Source: Bacteroidales bacterium
GTDB taxonomy: Bacteria; Bacteroidota; Bacteroidia; Bacteroidales; UBA932
Length of the DNA stretch: 64,000 bases
Direction: 5' to 3'
Assembly (NCBI GenBank): GCA_017400135.1
Contig: JAFPVJ010000017.1
Span: 96,118 to 160,117, forward strand
Within the stretch, counting starts at the first letter, position 1. Each line of letters begins with the position of its first letter. Below, piece by piece: positions 43,674-52,741 of this stretch. Under the pieces are notes generated by a model. It searched no databases. It was not told where the DNA came from and worked only from the letters and a program-made list of their open reading frames with translations. A program made the position numbers and the translations under genes.

Positions 43674-44894
43674 ATGGAATTTGATTTTGAACAACTTACG
43701 GACCGTCGCCGGAGCGCCTGCTATAAGTGGGATGGGCCTTTACCGGAGGGCGTCTCCCTGACGGAGGAAGAACGTGCCCGGATGATCCCGCTCTGGGTGG
43801 CGGACATGGATTTCAAGGCCGCGCCCTGTATCATCGAGGCGTTGAGGCGGCGCGTGGAGCACGGCGTTTTCGGCTATACCTGCATCCCGGAGTCCTATTA
43901 TGAGGCGGTCATCCGCTGGTTCTCCGGCCGCCACGGCTTTGTGGTCCGGCGGGAATGGATGCTCTATACGATCGGCGTCGTGCCGGCCGTTTCTGCCGTG
44001 CTGAAAGCTTTGTCGGAGCCGGGTGGGGGAGTCATCATCCAGACGCCGGTTTACAATGCGTTTTTCTCCTGCATCCGCAACTGCGGGTTGCAGGCTGTTC
44101 CATCACCCCTGATCCGGGTTCAACGGCCGGACGGACGCTTCACCTACGAGATGGATTTCGAAGATCTGGAGCGCCGTTGTGCCGATCCGGCCAACCGCAT
44201 CCTGCTGCTGTGCAACCCCCACAATCCGGCCGGTCGCGTCTGGACGGCTGCCGAACTGGCGCGGGTGGCTGAAATCACCCGCCGGCATGGCACCATCGTG
44301 GTCTCGGACGAGATCCATTGCGAACTCGTGCGCCCCGGGACGCGTTATACGCCCTTTGCCTGCGCATCTCCGGAGGGGCTGGAGGAAGCCGTTCTGCTGA
44401 ATTCCCCTTCGAAGAGTTTCAATACCGCTGGTCTGCAAATGGCGAATGTCATTTGCCCGGATGCGGAGTGGCGGGCCCGGATCGACCGCGTGATCAACGA
44501 CTGGGAGATCTGCGAGTCCAATCCCTTCGGCTACCTGGCCCACGAGGCGGCCTATACGCCCGAAGGCGCGCGTTGGCTGGACGAACTGAATACCGTCATC
44601 TGGCACAACTATGATTTGTTGTGTTCGCGTCTCCGGGGTCTGCCTTTCCCCGTCTGCGAATTGGAAGGCACCTATCTGGCCTGGGTGGACATTTCCACGC
44701 TGGGCCTGTCTTCGGCCGAGGTGGAGCGGGAACTCCTGCAGCACGAACTGGTCTGGGTCAATGCGGGGCAGATGTATGGGGATGACCGGTTCATCCGCAT
44801 CAACCTGGCCTGTCCGTCATCGCTCTTGACGGAAGGCGTGGACCGGGTGGCCGACGGTCTGGTCCGCTTATATGATTCATACAGAGCGAAATGA
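43674..44894 (+). CDS. PatB/MalY-type PLP C-S lyase
   Basis: 406 aa fold-type I PLP enzyme of the PatB/MalY group, which cleaves cystathionine or cysteine conjugates to thiol, pyruvate and ammonia. N-terminal MIPLWVADMDF, FGYTCIPESYYEAVIRW, and NPHNPAGRVW are characteristic; the PLP lysine is in SPSKSFNTAGLQ and VSDEIHCEL holds the cofactor Asp. Length is standard. Its stop overlaps the next start by four bases. Actual substrate not defined. Confidence 0.9.
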   Translation: MEFDFEQLTDRRRSACYKWDGPLPEGVSLTEEERARMIPLWVADMDFKAAPCIIEALRRRVEHGVFGYTCIPESYYEAVIRWFSGRHGFVVRREWMLYTIGVVPAVSAVLKALSEPGGGVIIQTPVYNAFFSCIRNCGLQAVPSPLIRVQRPDGRFTYEMDFEDLERRCADPANRILLLCNPHNPAGRVWTAAELARVAEITRRHGTIVVSDEIHCELVRPGTRYTPFACASPEGLEEAVLLNSPSKSFNTAGLQMANVICPDAEWRARIDRVINDWEICESNPFGYLAHEAAYTPEGARWLDELNTVIWHNYDLLCSRLRGLPFPVCELEGTYLAWVDISTLGLSSAEVERELLQHELVWVNAGQMYGDDRFIRINLACPSSLLTEGVDRVADGLVRLYDSYRAK

Positions 44895-46264
44895 GAGTAG
44901 TTATCCATAGTCTTGCTTCGGGACTGCATGCCGAAGCCGGAGTCCAGACGGCCCGGGAGTCTTTCATCCGGGAAATCGTTGCGGCGATGCGCGACGCGGA
45001 TCCTACAGTCCGAATGGTCGTGGCCGGAGAATTGCGGGGTGGCGTCGCCTGTCCCTGCTGTGGCGCCGATACGCCCCTCGGCCGTTTCCGGACACCTCTC
45101 ACCGGACCCGATGCGACGCTGAATCTGATCTATATCCGGACCGGAGGGACGGAAGGGGCTTTCAAAGCCGCCTTCACGGGTCCTGATGGCTCGTTGCGTC
45201 TCCCTGAGCAGCCCATCCGTCTGCTGACCAGCGGCAAGAGCAACAGCCTCGCCGCCTCGATGGAGATCCTTTCCTTCCTGCGCCTCCACGGCCATGAAGG
45301 GGAGATTCTGCATGGTAGCGTGTCCTATATCGTTTCTCGGATGTTGGAGCTGGTGACGGGCATTTCCTCCGTCTCTGCCTCGGACACGGACGGTCTTTCC
45401 ATCTGCCGTCGTCCCTTCGATGCGGCGGCCTGGAAGACGCGTCTGACCGGCAAGCGGCTCGGTATCGTGGGGCATCCGTCAGACTGGCTGATTTCCAGCG
45501 ACGTGGATCCGGCTGTCGCCCGGGATGCTTTGGGCTTGGAATTGATCGATGTCCCGATGGAAGAGCTGGTCACCGAGATCCGGGCGGGCGGTTTCGAGAT
45601 GCCGAATGGAGTTCGCTGGCCGGGCGAAGGGCCGATTGATGAAACCATCCAGCCCCGTTTCGGCCGGGAACTGACACCCGTGGCTTTCAAAGGCGCGATG
45701 GATATCTATGGCGCTCTGTGCCGCCTGATTGCCAGGTATCGCCTGGACGGCCTGACGCTGCGCTGCTTCGACCTGTTGACCGAAGTGGGCAACACCGGTT
45801 GCATGGCACTGGCCCTCCTCAATGCGCAGGGTATCCCGTCCAGTTGCGAAGGGGATGTCCCGGCGCTGATCTCCATGCTGGTCGCTCATGAACGCTGCGG
45901 CTGCTGCGGCTTCCAGGCCAATCCCGCACGGATCGACCCGCAGTCCGGCGAGGTGCTTCTGGCGCACTGCACCGTGCCGCTGGACATGATCCTCGGCGGC
46001 GAATATGACACGCATTTCGAGTCAGGCATCGGCGTGGCCGTCCGCGGCGAATTGCCGGAGGGTCCCGTGACGGTCTTCAAGATCGCGCCGGACCTGCGGG
46101 AGTGTTTCGCCGTGGACGCGGAACTGGTCCGCAACCAGGCTGAACCGGATCTCTGCCGGACGCAGGTGGTGTTGCGCGCCCCGGGCACGGCACGCTATTT
46201 CCTGACCGATTCCATTGGCAACCATCATATAGTCATTCCCGGTCACCACGCATCCTCATTCTAG
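44891..46264 (+). CDS. L-fucose/L-arabinose isomerase-like protein
   Basis: 457 aa protein related to the FucI/AraA isomerase superfamily. Family features: LTLRCFDLLTEVGNTGCMAL with the metal-side residues and SSCEGDVPALISML with the conserved Glu and Asp; C-terminal HHIVIPGHH. The N-terminal part with paired Cys (CPCCG) is less familiar. Classical FucI is near 590 aa and AraA near 500, so this is a shorter, divergent branch; a true sugar substrate is not proven. Coupled by ATGA to the C-S lyase gene and two bases before the nitroreductase gene. Confidence 0.72.
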   Translation: MRVVIHSLASGLHAEAGVQTARESFIREIVAAMRDADPTVRMVVAGELRGGVACPCCGADTPLGRFRTPLTGPDATLNLIYIRTGGTEGAFKAAFTGPDGSLRLPEQPIRLLTSGKSNSLAASMEILSFLRLHGHEGEILHGSVSYIVSRMLELVTGISSVSASDTDGLSICRRPFDAAAWKTRLTGKRLGIVGHPSDWLISSDVDPAVARDALGLELIDVPMEELVTEIRAGGFEMPNGVRWPGEGPIDETIQPRFGRELTPVAFKGAMDIYGALCRLIARYRLDGLTLRCFDLLTEVGNTGCMALALLNAQGIPSSCEGDVPALISMLVAHERCGCCGFQANPARIDPQSGEVLLAHCTVPLDMILGGEYDTHFESGIGVAVRGELPEGPVTVFKIAPDLRECFAVDAELVRNQAEPDLCRTQVVLRAPGTARYFLTDSIGNHHIVIPGHHASSF

Positions 46265-46266
46265 AT

Positions 46267-46926
46267 ATGGCAGACAATTACCTGGAAAAGAAATTCGATG
46301 AGTTTTACAGCGGCAGGAAGGCGGCCGTCAAGCATCCCGGCGTTTCGCTGGATGCGCTGCTGACGCGCAACCGCAGCTGCCGGGGCTATCAGAAAGACTA
46401 CAAGGTACACCGGCTTCAGTTGGAACGGATCGCGGGGGTGTATGGCAAGGTCGCCTCGGCGATGAACCGCCAGCCGCTGCGTTTCCGTCTGGTTACGGCC
46501 GCGGACGAAACCTATGGCGACGGCCGGAAGCCCTCAGAAGTCGTATTGAGATACATCCGTCTCGGTGGGGCGCTTCCCGAGCTGCATTTGCCGCTGCCCG
46601 GCACGGAGCCGGAGGCATTCATCGTCGTCTGCAGCGCCGTTCCGGAAGACCGCTATGTCGACATGGACCTGGGGATCGCCGCGCAAAGCATGCTCCTGAA
46701 GGCGACGGAAATGGGATTGGGCGGCATTGTCGTCTGCGCCTTCGACCGGGAAGCCCTCAAGCGGGACCTGGCCCTGCCGCTGGATCCTCTGGCCGTCCTG
46801 GCCATCGGCAAACCCGCAGAGAAATACGAACTTCGTGCCGCCTCTTCAGGAGACAGTCTGAAATACTATCGCGAGGGCGGCGTCCACGTCGTCCCGAAGC
46901 TTCAGTTTCCGGATCTTTTGATCTGA
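46267..46926 (+). CDS. Nitroreductase-family flavoprotein
   Basis: 219 aa FMN-dependent nitroreductase-like protein. The family start RNRSCRGYQKDY contains the FMN-binding Arg-Ser-x-Arg; VDMDLGIAAQSMLLKATEMG and GGIVVCAFDREAL form the second cofactor region; end LAIGKPAEKYE. A 25-residue charged N-terminal extension precedes the domain. Last gene of the MATE operon; its 3' end overlaps the convergent cstA gene by 25 bases. Reaction unknown. Confidence 0.85.
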   Translation: MADNYLEKKFDEFYSGRKAAVKHPGVSLDALLTRNRSCRGYQKDYKVHRLQLERIAGVYGKVASAMNRQPLRFRLVTAADETYGDGRKPSEVVLRYIRLGGALPELHLPLPGTEPEAFIVVCSAVPEDRYVDMDLGIAAQSMLLKATEMGLGGIVVCAFDREALKRDLALPLDPLAVLAIGKPAEKYELRAASSGDSLKYYREGGVHVVPKLQFPDLLI

Positions 46927-48365
46927 GCGTTCCGCCAAAGGAAGAACTGCAACAGTGAAACGATGAAAGTCCCGGCGTAGAGCCAGGGGACGAGGGAGAC
47001 GGGCAGGTGGAAACCGATCTTGTCGACGCAGATGAAGGTCAGGCAGGTCGCGGTCATGAAACAGGCCGGGATCAGCGAGATCAGGAAGGCACACTTGCCC
47101 CGGTACTTCGTCAGGAACACCGTGATAGCCCACAGCGTAAAGACGGAGAGGGTCTGGTTGCCCCAGCCGAAATAGCGCCAGATCGTATTGAATCCGTTCT
47201 CGTCCGCAATGTTGAACCAGAGCAGCAGGCCGGTCACGGCAAAAATCGGGATGCTGATTGCCAGCCGTTTACCGACTTTTGTCTGATCCACCCTGAGGGC
47301 CTCCGACACGATGAGACGCGCACTGCGCAGAGCCGTGTCGCCGCTGGTGATCGGAGCCGCCACGACACCCAGCAGGGCCAGGATCCCACCCAGGACGCCG
47401 AGCCAGCCCTTGGAGACGATCGTCACGATCGCCGGGGCGGCGGCATTCGTCTGGGCACCCAGCTCCGCGGCGCCGCCGGCGAAGAAGAAATAGGACGAGA
47501 TTGCGGCCCAGATCAGTGCCACGATACCTTCCGTGATCATGGAGCCGTAGAAGATCGGCCGTCCCATCCGCTCATTTCCCATACAACGGGCCATCAAGGG
47601 AGACTGCGTGCCGTGGAAGCCGCTGATCGCGCCGCAGGCTATCGTGATGAACAGGCAGGGGAAGATCGGCTGACCCTGGACGCCGACGGACGGCCCCCGG
47701 TTGCCCAGGCCCTGCCATAGTTCGGGGAGAGCGGGCCATTTGATCAGCAGACCGATGAATAGGGCCACCGCCATGAAGAGCAGGGAGAAGGCGAACAGCG
47801 GGTAGATCTTTCCGATGATCTTGTCGATCGGCATGAAGGTCGCAATGATATAATAGACGAACACCACGCCTACCCAAATCATGATGGCGGTCGTCGTGCC
47901 GCCGGTCATGTTGCCCAAGATGATGGCGGGACTGTATACGAAGACGGCGCCGACCAGGATCAGCATGAAGACCGTGAAGACCAGCATGACCGTGCGGGCT
48001 CCCTTGCCGAGGTAAGTGCCGACGATCTCCGGCAGCTCCGCTCCTCCGTTCCGCATAGAGAGCATGCCGGTGAAATAGTCGTGGACTGCGCCCGCGAAAA
48101 TGCATCCGAAGACGATCCAGAGATAAGCGGAGGGACCAAACTTGGCGCCCATGATGGCACCGAAGATGGGACCCGTTCCCGCGATGTTGAGAAACTGGAT
48201 CATGAAGACTTTCCAGCCGGGCATCTTGATGTAGTCGATGCCGTCCGCCTTTTCGATGGCGGGCGTCGGCCTGGCGGGATCCGGCCCGAAGATCTTTTCA
48301 GCAAGTTTTCCGTAGAACACATACCCGAGGATCAGGGCGCAGAGACTGAGAAGCAATGACAGCAT
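46902..48365 (-). CDS. cstA: Carbon starvation CstA-family transporter
   Basis: 487 aa inner-membrane protein with about 14 hydrophobic segments. Family signatures are FMIQFLNIAGTGPIFGAIMG and AKFGPSAYLWIVFGCIFAGA near the N terminus, and FHGTQSPLMARCMGNE. CstA members carry peptides or pyruvate. It is shorter than E. coli CstA (about 700 aa), which is common for Bacteroidota forms. No clear -7 box upstream. Convergent 25-base overlap with the nitroreductase gene. Confidence 0.92.
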   Translation of the reverse strand: MLSLLLSLCALILGYVFYGKLAEKIFGPDPARPTPAIEKADGIDYIKMPGWKVFMIQFLNIAGTGPIFGAIMGAKFGPSAYLWIVFGCIFAGAVHDYFTGMLSMRNGGAELPEIVGTYLGKGARTVMLVFTVFMLILVGAVFVYSPAIILGNMTGGTTTAIMIWVGVVFVYYIIATFMPIDKIIGKIYPLFAFSLLFMAVALFIGLLIKWPALPELWQGLGNRGPSVGVQGQPIFPCLFITIACGAISGFHGTQSPLMARCMGNERMGRPIFYGSMITEGIVALIWAAISSYFFFAGGAAELGAQTNAAAPAIVTIVSKGWLGVLGGILALLGVVAAPITSGDTALRSARLIVSEALRVDQTKVGKRLAISIPIFAVTGLLLWFNIADENGFNTIWRYFGWGNQTLSVFTLWAITVFLTKYRGKCAFLISLIPACFMTATCLTFICVDKIGFHLPVSLVPWLYAGTFIVSLLQFFLWRNAQIKRSGN

Positions 48366-48411
48366 TTCCGGAAGGGATTGATTATCGTGACGCTAATTTA
48401 CGATTTTTTCT

Positions 48412-48419
48412 TATTTTTG
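48412..48419 (+). promoter_or_regulatory. Promoter -7 box of DUF1080 gene
   Basis: TATTTTTG, full match, 23 bases before ATG 48443. Confidence 0.65.
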
Positions 48420-48442
48420 TAGAGACCGTATCCCTACAAGTT

Positions 48443-49201
48443 ATGAAAAAACTGTTCTTCTCCATTATCTTCCTCCTGTTCGCGACCTGTCTTCTTGCGC
48501 AGGAGCAGCAGAAAGAATTCCCCAAGCCCAAGCACATGCAGCCCGGCCACACAGAGTTCTGGCAACCCCAACCGGCAGTCGTGACGCCGGGTGACGGGCA
48601 CAGCGCCCCGTCGGACGCGATTGTTCTCTTTGATGGTTCCGGCCTGGACGAATGGACGGGCCCGAAGGGGGCCGCGCCCGGCTGGAAGGTGGAAGGCGGC
48701 GTGGTGACCGTCGTGCCCGGTACCGGAGAGATCCAGACCAAACGCGTGTTCGGCGACTTCCAGCTGCACATTGAATGGCGCGAGCCGGTCGGACTGACGG
48801 GGGAGAGTCAGGACCGCGGCAATAGCGGCGTCTATCTCCAGGGACTCTACGAAATCCAGGTCTTGGACAGCTATGACAATCCGACCTACGTTTCCGGCAG
48901 TGCCGGCAGCATCTACAAGCAACACGCTCCGCTGGTCAACGCAATGCGTCCCCAAGGGGAGTGGAATGTCTATGACATCATTTTCGAAGCGCCTACCTTC
49001 AAGAAAGACGGCACCTTCCGGACCTATCCCCATGTCACCGTTCTTCACAACGGCGTCCTGATCCAGAACCACACCGAGATCCTCGGCACAACGGAGTATG
49101 TCGGTTTCCCGAAACAGCGGGAGCATGGCGACGGCCCCATCATCCTCCAGGACCACGGCAATCCGGTCAGTTTCCGCAACATCTGGATCCGGGAGTTGTA
49201 G
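48443..49201 (+). CDS. Secreted DUF1080 (3-keto-disaccharide hydrolase-like) protein
   Basis: 252 aa exported protein. Signal peptide MKKLFFSIIFLLFATCLLAQ; then a concanavalin-like DUF1080 domain with IVLFDGSGLDEWTG, FGDFQLHIEWREP, RGNSGVYLQGLYEIQVLDSY and the end GNPVSFRNIWIREL. The family includes enzymes acting on 3-keto-sugars, so the name is a family name and activity is unproven. ATG 48443 chosen for signal peptide and promoter position; the frame from 48356 runs back through the promoter. Single gene before aqpZ. Confidence 0.88.
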   Translation: MKKLFFSIIFLLFATCLLAQEQQKEFPKPKHMQPGHTEFWQPQPAVVTPGDGHSAPSDAIVLFDGSGLDEWTGPKGAAPGWKVEGGVVTVVPGTGEIQTKRVFGDFQLHIEWREPVGLTGESQDRGNSGVYLQGLYEIQVLDSYDNPTYVSGSAGSIYKQHAPLVNAMRPQGEWNVYDIIFEAPTFKKDGTFRTYPHVTVLHNGVLIQNHTEILGTTEYVGFPKQREHGDGPIILQDHGNPVSFRNIWIREL

Positions 49202-49205
49202 CGCT

Positions 49206-49235
49206 TTTGTTTTTTGCCGATTTTTCCTATTTTTG
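49206..49235 (+). promoter_or_regulatory. Promoter of aquaporin gene
   Basis: TTTG at 49206-49209 and TATTTTTG at 49228-49235, 18 bases apart. The leader is about 50 bases and includes ACAGGCCTTAAAACCTGT, a small hairpin near 49240-49258. Confidence 0.7.
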
Positions 49236-49288
49236 TCCTGACAGGCCTTAAAACCTGTCGATAACATTAACTAAAACCCAAGTCTTTT

Positions 49289-49963
49289 ATGAAAAAGTAC
49301 ATTGCTGAATGTATCGGTACCGCGGTCCTGACCCTGCTCGGCTGCGGCACGGCTGTTTTCCTGGGCTGCGGCACTCCCGCCGGAGTCGTCGGCACGGCCA
49401 TCGCTTTCGGTCTCGCGGTTGTAGCCATGGCATACACCATCGGCGGCATCTCCGGTTGCCACATCAACCCGGCCATCACGCTCGGCGTCGTCCTCTCCGG
49501 ACGCATGAGCTGGAAGGATGCCTTCGGTTACTGGGTCGGCCAGTTCATCGGCGGTATCGTCGGTGCGGCGATCCTTGCCTGGATCTGCTCCGTCAGCAAC
49601 TTCGAAATGGGTGGCGCGAACGGCCTCGCCGGCGTCAACGGCCCTTGGGCCGGCGTGCTCGTCGAAGTGGTCGCGACCTTCATCTTCGTCCTGGTCGTCC
49701 TCGGTGCGACGGATGCCAAGAAGGGTGCCGGCAATTTCGCCGGCCTGGCCATCGGTCTGTCCCTGATCCTGATCCACCTCGTGTGCATCAACCTCACCGG
49801 CACCTCCGTCAACCCGGCCCGTTCCCTCGGCCCCGCGATCTTTGTCGGTGATGAAGCGCTCCAGAACCTCTGGGTCTTCATCTGCGCCCCGCTGGTGGGC
49901 GGCGCCCTTGCGGCCCTCGTGTGGGGCTGCCTCGGCGGTTGCTGCAAGAAGTGCGAGGAATAG
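49289..49963 (+). CDS. aqpZ: Aquaporin Z-type MIP channel
   Basis: 224 aa inner-membrane channel with six membrane helices and both NPA half-helices: HINPAITLGV and SVNPARSLGPA. The residue pattern around the second NPA (NPARSLGPAIFVG) is the water-specific AqpZ type rather than glycerol facilitator. The C-terminal tail is CCKKCEE with three Cys. Monocistronic, with promoter at 49206-49235 and terminator at 49986-50013. Confidence 0.94.
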   Translation: MKKYIAECIGTAVLTLLGCGTAVFLGCGTPAGVVGTAIAFGLAVVAMAYTIGGISGCHINPAITLGVVLSGRMSWKDAFGYWVGQFIGGIVGAAILAWICSVSNFEMGGANGLAGVNGPWAGVLVEVVATFIFVLVVLGATDAKKGAGNFAGLAIGLSLILIHLVCINLTGTSVNPARSLGPAIFVGDEALQNLWVFICAPLVGGALAALVWGCLGGCCKKCEE

Positions 49964-49985
49964 CGTTTGTACTCCTTTGATAATG

Positions 49986-50013
49986 AGCCGGTCCTTCATG
50001 GGCCGGCTTTTTT
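49986..50013 (+). terminator. Intrinsic terminator after aqpZ
   Basis: Nine-pair hairpin AGCCGGTCC / GGGCCGGCT with loop TTCAT followed by six T; 22 bases after the aqpZ stop. Confidence 0.9.
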
Positions 50014-50038
50014 CTTTGGAGATTTAGGGCAAGTTTCA

Positions 50039-50046
50039 TAAATTTG
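50039..50046 (+). promoter_or_regulatory. Promoter -7 box of glycosyltransferase gene
   Basis: TAAATTTG, full match, ending seven bases before ATG 50054, so a very short leader is expected. Confidence 0.6.
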
Positions 50047-50053
50047 CAAGGAT

Positions 50054-51196
50054 ATGTTGGGAGTCACCTTCAAGAGAACCATCGTCGTCTCCGCCATCGC
50101 CGTCAGGGAAGGCGGGGAACTGGAGTTGTTGCGGCAGTGTCTGCAGCAGCTCTCACAGATGGCGTCCGACGGGCGGACCCGTATCGTGGCACTGGTCCAC
50201 GACCGGCAGCTGTGTGATTTCCCCCATATCGAATACAAGGAGTACCCCGAGGCTGCGAAGAGCGCCAAGGCGCGTCGCAAATGCGAGTACAAGCAGATGT
50301 ACTGGGACTCCGTGCTGATGTCCGAGCAGGATGACAAGCCGATAGACCTGTGGCTGTCGATGTTCGACGTGACGCCGAATGTCCAGGCGACGTGCCGCGC
50401 CACTTTCTGCTACAACGCCTTCCCCTGGCTCAAGGTCCGTCCGCGTGACTGGATGATGGACCGGGCGATCCCTCTTTCCGTCCGCACGTCCAAGGCTGCC
50501 TATCGCAAGAATATCGGCAGGAACGACTATCTGGTCGTCCGGCAGGATGCCTTGCGTCAGAATCTTTCGCGTTCTTTCCATACGGATCCCGCCAGGACGA
50601 TCGTCTTCCCGGCCAAGGGCCATCGCGCTCCGGACCGGATCGACGTGCCTGCCAAGAGCGCTTATACTTTCTTCATCCCTTCCACGCCGGATTGTTACAA
50701 GAATTTCGAGACGGCGTGCGAGGCCGCCCGCCTGCTGGAGTTGGAAATCGGCCGCCGGCGTTTCCGTGCGGAGTTTACCGTCCGGGGCGAAGACAACAAG
50801 TATGGCTGGTGGCTGAAGTCCAACTGGGACCACGTCGACTCGATCCATTTCGCCGGATGGCAGAATCCCGCCAAACTCTGGGGATGGTATCAGGCGGCGG
50901 ACTGCCTGATCTATCCTTCCCGCGCCGAGAACTGGGGCCGTCCCATCACGGAGTTCGCTCCCACCGGAAAGCCGATGCTGCTCGCCGACTTGCCGTATGC
51001 CCACGAGGCGGCGGCCGGTGCTCCGAAGGTGGCCTTCTTCCCGGATGACAACCCCGAGGCGCTGAAGGGACTGATGAAGGCGCTCGTGTTGGGCGATGAA
51101 CGGGTACTGGGTCCTGCGCCCTACCGTCACATCGACGACCCGAAGGTATTCGACTGGGAGGAGCTGTTCAAGTTCCTGCTTCCGGAAGACCGATGA
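50054..51196 (+). CDS. GT4-like glycosyltransferase
   Basis: 380 aa GT-B fold glycosyltransferase. The C-terminal Rossmann half carries IHFAGWQNPAKLWGWYQAAD and SRAENWGRPITEFAPTGKP, the E-x7-E-type nucleotide-sugar motif. The N-terminal half is poorly conserved. No membrane segment. It stands alone behind its own promoter, not in a capsule or LPS cluster, and is 28 bases before the YitT gene. Acceptor and sugar unknown. Confidence 0.84.
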   Translation: MLGVTFKRTIVVSAIAVREGGELELLRQCLQQLSQMASDGRTRIVALVHDRQLCDFPHIEYKEYPEAAKSAKARRKCEYKQMYWDSVLMSEQDDKPIDLWLSMFDVTPNVQATCRATFCYNAFPWLKVRPRDWMMDRAIPLSVRTSKAAYRKNIGRNDYLVVRQDALRQNLSRSFHTDPARTIVFPAKGHRAPDRIDVPAKSAYTFFIPSTPDCYKNFETACEAARLLELEIGRRRFRAEFTVRGEDNKYGWWLKSNWDHVDSIHFAGWQNPAKLWGWYQAADCLIYPSRAENWGRPITEFAPTGKPMLLADLPYAHEAAAGAPKVAFFPDDNPEALKGLMKALVLGDERVLGPAPYRHIDDPKVFDWEELFKFLLPEDR

Positions 51197-51224
51197 TTTC
51201 CTGACATTTTATACTTGATACGAT

Positions 51225-52217
51225 ATGACTGGTGTCAAAGATGCGGTACGGGCTGCGCTCGATGCGCTGAAGACGGGAAAGTTCTGGAAGGAACTGATCA
51301 TCATGACGCTGGGCATGCTCGTCGGAGCAGCCGCGGTCTATTATTTCCTGGTCCCGAGCAAGCTGATCATCGGTACCATTTCCGGCCTTTCGATCGTGAT
51401 CAGTGCCGTCCTGTCGAACATTGGCATCACGGTCAAGGTCTCGACGGTCATCGTGATCATCAATGCCATCCTGCTCATCCTGGCCTATTTCCTGATCGGG
51501 AAGGAGTTTGGCCTGAAGACGGTCTATACGGCCCTGATCCTGGGCCCGCTGATGGATTTCTGGGATGCGGTGTATCCTTATACCAAGTTCTTGACCGACA
51601 CGGGACAGACGAGCGTGATGGGGGACGTCTGGTTCGACCTTCTCTGCTTCGTGCTCCTGCTCAGCGCCTCGCAGGCCATCCTCTTCCGCATCAATGCGTC
51701 GACGGGCGGCCTGGACATCCTGGCCAAGATCGTCAACAAGTACTTCCATTTCGACATCGGAGCGTCCGTCAGCATCGCCGGGGCCGTCATCTGTTGCACG
51801 GCCTTCGCCATCAACCCTTTCCGCATGGTGGTGATCGGTCTGATCGGCACTTGGATCAACGGCCTGGTCATCGATTATTTCACGGCGGCACTCAACAAGC
51901 GCAAGCGGGTCTGCGTCATCTCGAAAGAGCCGGAACTCGTGCGCGATTTCATCGTCCACAAATTGGTCCGCGGCTGCTCGCTTTATGAGGTGACCGGAGG
52001 TTATACCGGAGAGCAGATGAAGGAAGTGCAGGCCCTGCTTACCCAGAACGAATTCGCATCCCTGATGCAGTTCATCAAGGACAACGAGATCCACGCCTTC
52101 ATCACGGCGGGCAATGTCAGCGAGGTGTACGGCCGCTGGCTTTCCCACAAGGAACAGCATATCCGGGCCGAAGCGGAAGTGGCTGAAGAAGCGATCGAGG
52201 AGTCCGTCCGCGATTAG
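51225..52217 (+). CDS. YitT-family membrane protein with DUF2179 domain
   Basis: 330 aa protein with five or six membrane segments (about 20-220) of the YitT family, with GTISGLSIVISAVLSNIGI and INASTGGLDILAKIVNKY, and a cytosolic C-terminal DUF2179-like domain (about 225-310; CVISKEPELVRDFIVHKLVRG and VTGGYTGEQMKEV). Function of the family is unknown; a transporter role is assumed. Converges on a small hypothetical gene with four bases of overlap. Confidence 0.88.
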   Translation: MTGVKDAVRAALDALKTGKFWKELIIMTLGMLVGAAAVYYFLVPSKLIIGTISGLSIVISAVLSNIGITVKVSTVIVIINAILLILAYFLIGKEFGLKTVYTALILGPLMDFWDAVYPYTKFLTDTGQTSVMGDVWFDLLCFVLLLSASQAILFRINASTGGLDILAKIVNKYFHFDIGASVSIAGAVICCTAFAINPFRMVVIGLIGTWINGLVIDYFTAALNKRKRVCVISKEPELVRDFIVHKLVRGCSLYEVTGGYTGEQMKEVQALLTQNEFASLMQFIKDNEIHAFITAGNVSEVYGRWLSHKEQHIRAEAEVAEEAIEESVRD

Positions 52218-52642
52218 TATTCCAGCGACAACGTCTTTTCAACGTGCTCTACGGCCTCGTCGAAGAGGTCGTCGTCCTGAGCGACTATGTTCAGGATCAG
52301 GAGTTGGCCGGGAATCGTCTCCACACACATCACGCGCATGATGGAATCATCGTCGCAGACCGCCTCGTATCCGTAGGCCTCCTTTCCCTGGAAGGGCCAG
52401 ATGGTGAGGGGGTCTTCCTCTCCGTCGCCGATGATGTCCTGATAGGAATGCAGGGCTTCCGTCTCGGCAGAGGATCCTTCCGGCAGGGCGCCGGCGTAGA
52501 TGTCGATCAGGAGGTGGTCGGACTGGTTCTTGTCATCCGGAAGGTAGACTTCGAGATGGGCGAGCTCGATGCCGTTGTCCGTCAGGGTTTCCGGATGGGA
52601 TTGCCAGCCGGAGAGCAGGGGGAGAAGGATGTTCGGGAGCAT
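52214..52642 (-). CDS. Small acidic hypothetical protein
   Basis: 142 aa acidic protein, no family recognised. It begins MLPNILLPLLSGWQSHPETL and holds LEVYLPDDKNQSDHLLIDIY and a C-terminal DDDLFDEAVEHVEKTLSLEY helix. No signal peptide. ATG 52642 lies 19 bases after a full -7 box on the minus strand; the frame open to 52684 crosses that box. Convergent with the YitT gene and divergent from the HerA-like gene. Confidence 0.65.
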   Translation of the reverse strand: MLPNILLPLLSGWQSHPETLTDNGIELAHLEVYLPDDKNQSDHLLIDIYAGALPEGSSAETEALHSYQDIIGDGEEDPLTIWPFQGKEAYGYEAVCDDDSIMRVMCVETIPGQLLILNIVAQDDDLFDEAVEHVEKTLSLEY

Positions 52643-52661
52643 TTTTGCGATCTTCTTTTCA

Positions 52662-52669
52662 CAAAAATA
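52662..52669 (-). promoter_or_regulatory. Promoter -7 box of small acidic protein gene
   Basis: Minus-strand TATTTTTG, full match. In the opposite direction the 70-base AT-rich gap holds TTGACA (52678-52683) and TATATTAG, a weak candidate promoter for the HerA-like gene. Confidence 0.6.
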
Positions 52670-52741
52670 AGAAAAACTTGACAATTAATGATTATATTAG
52701 CAAAATAGAATAACGGATAATTAATAACCAACCATACGACT

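Noticed and set aside
46902-46926. Frame error at overlapping convergent nitroreductase and cstA ends
   Set aside because: Both proteins end at family-typical positions; a 25-base tail overlap is acceptable.
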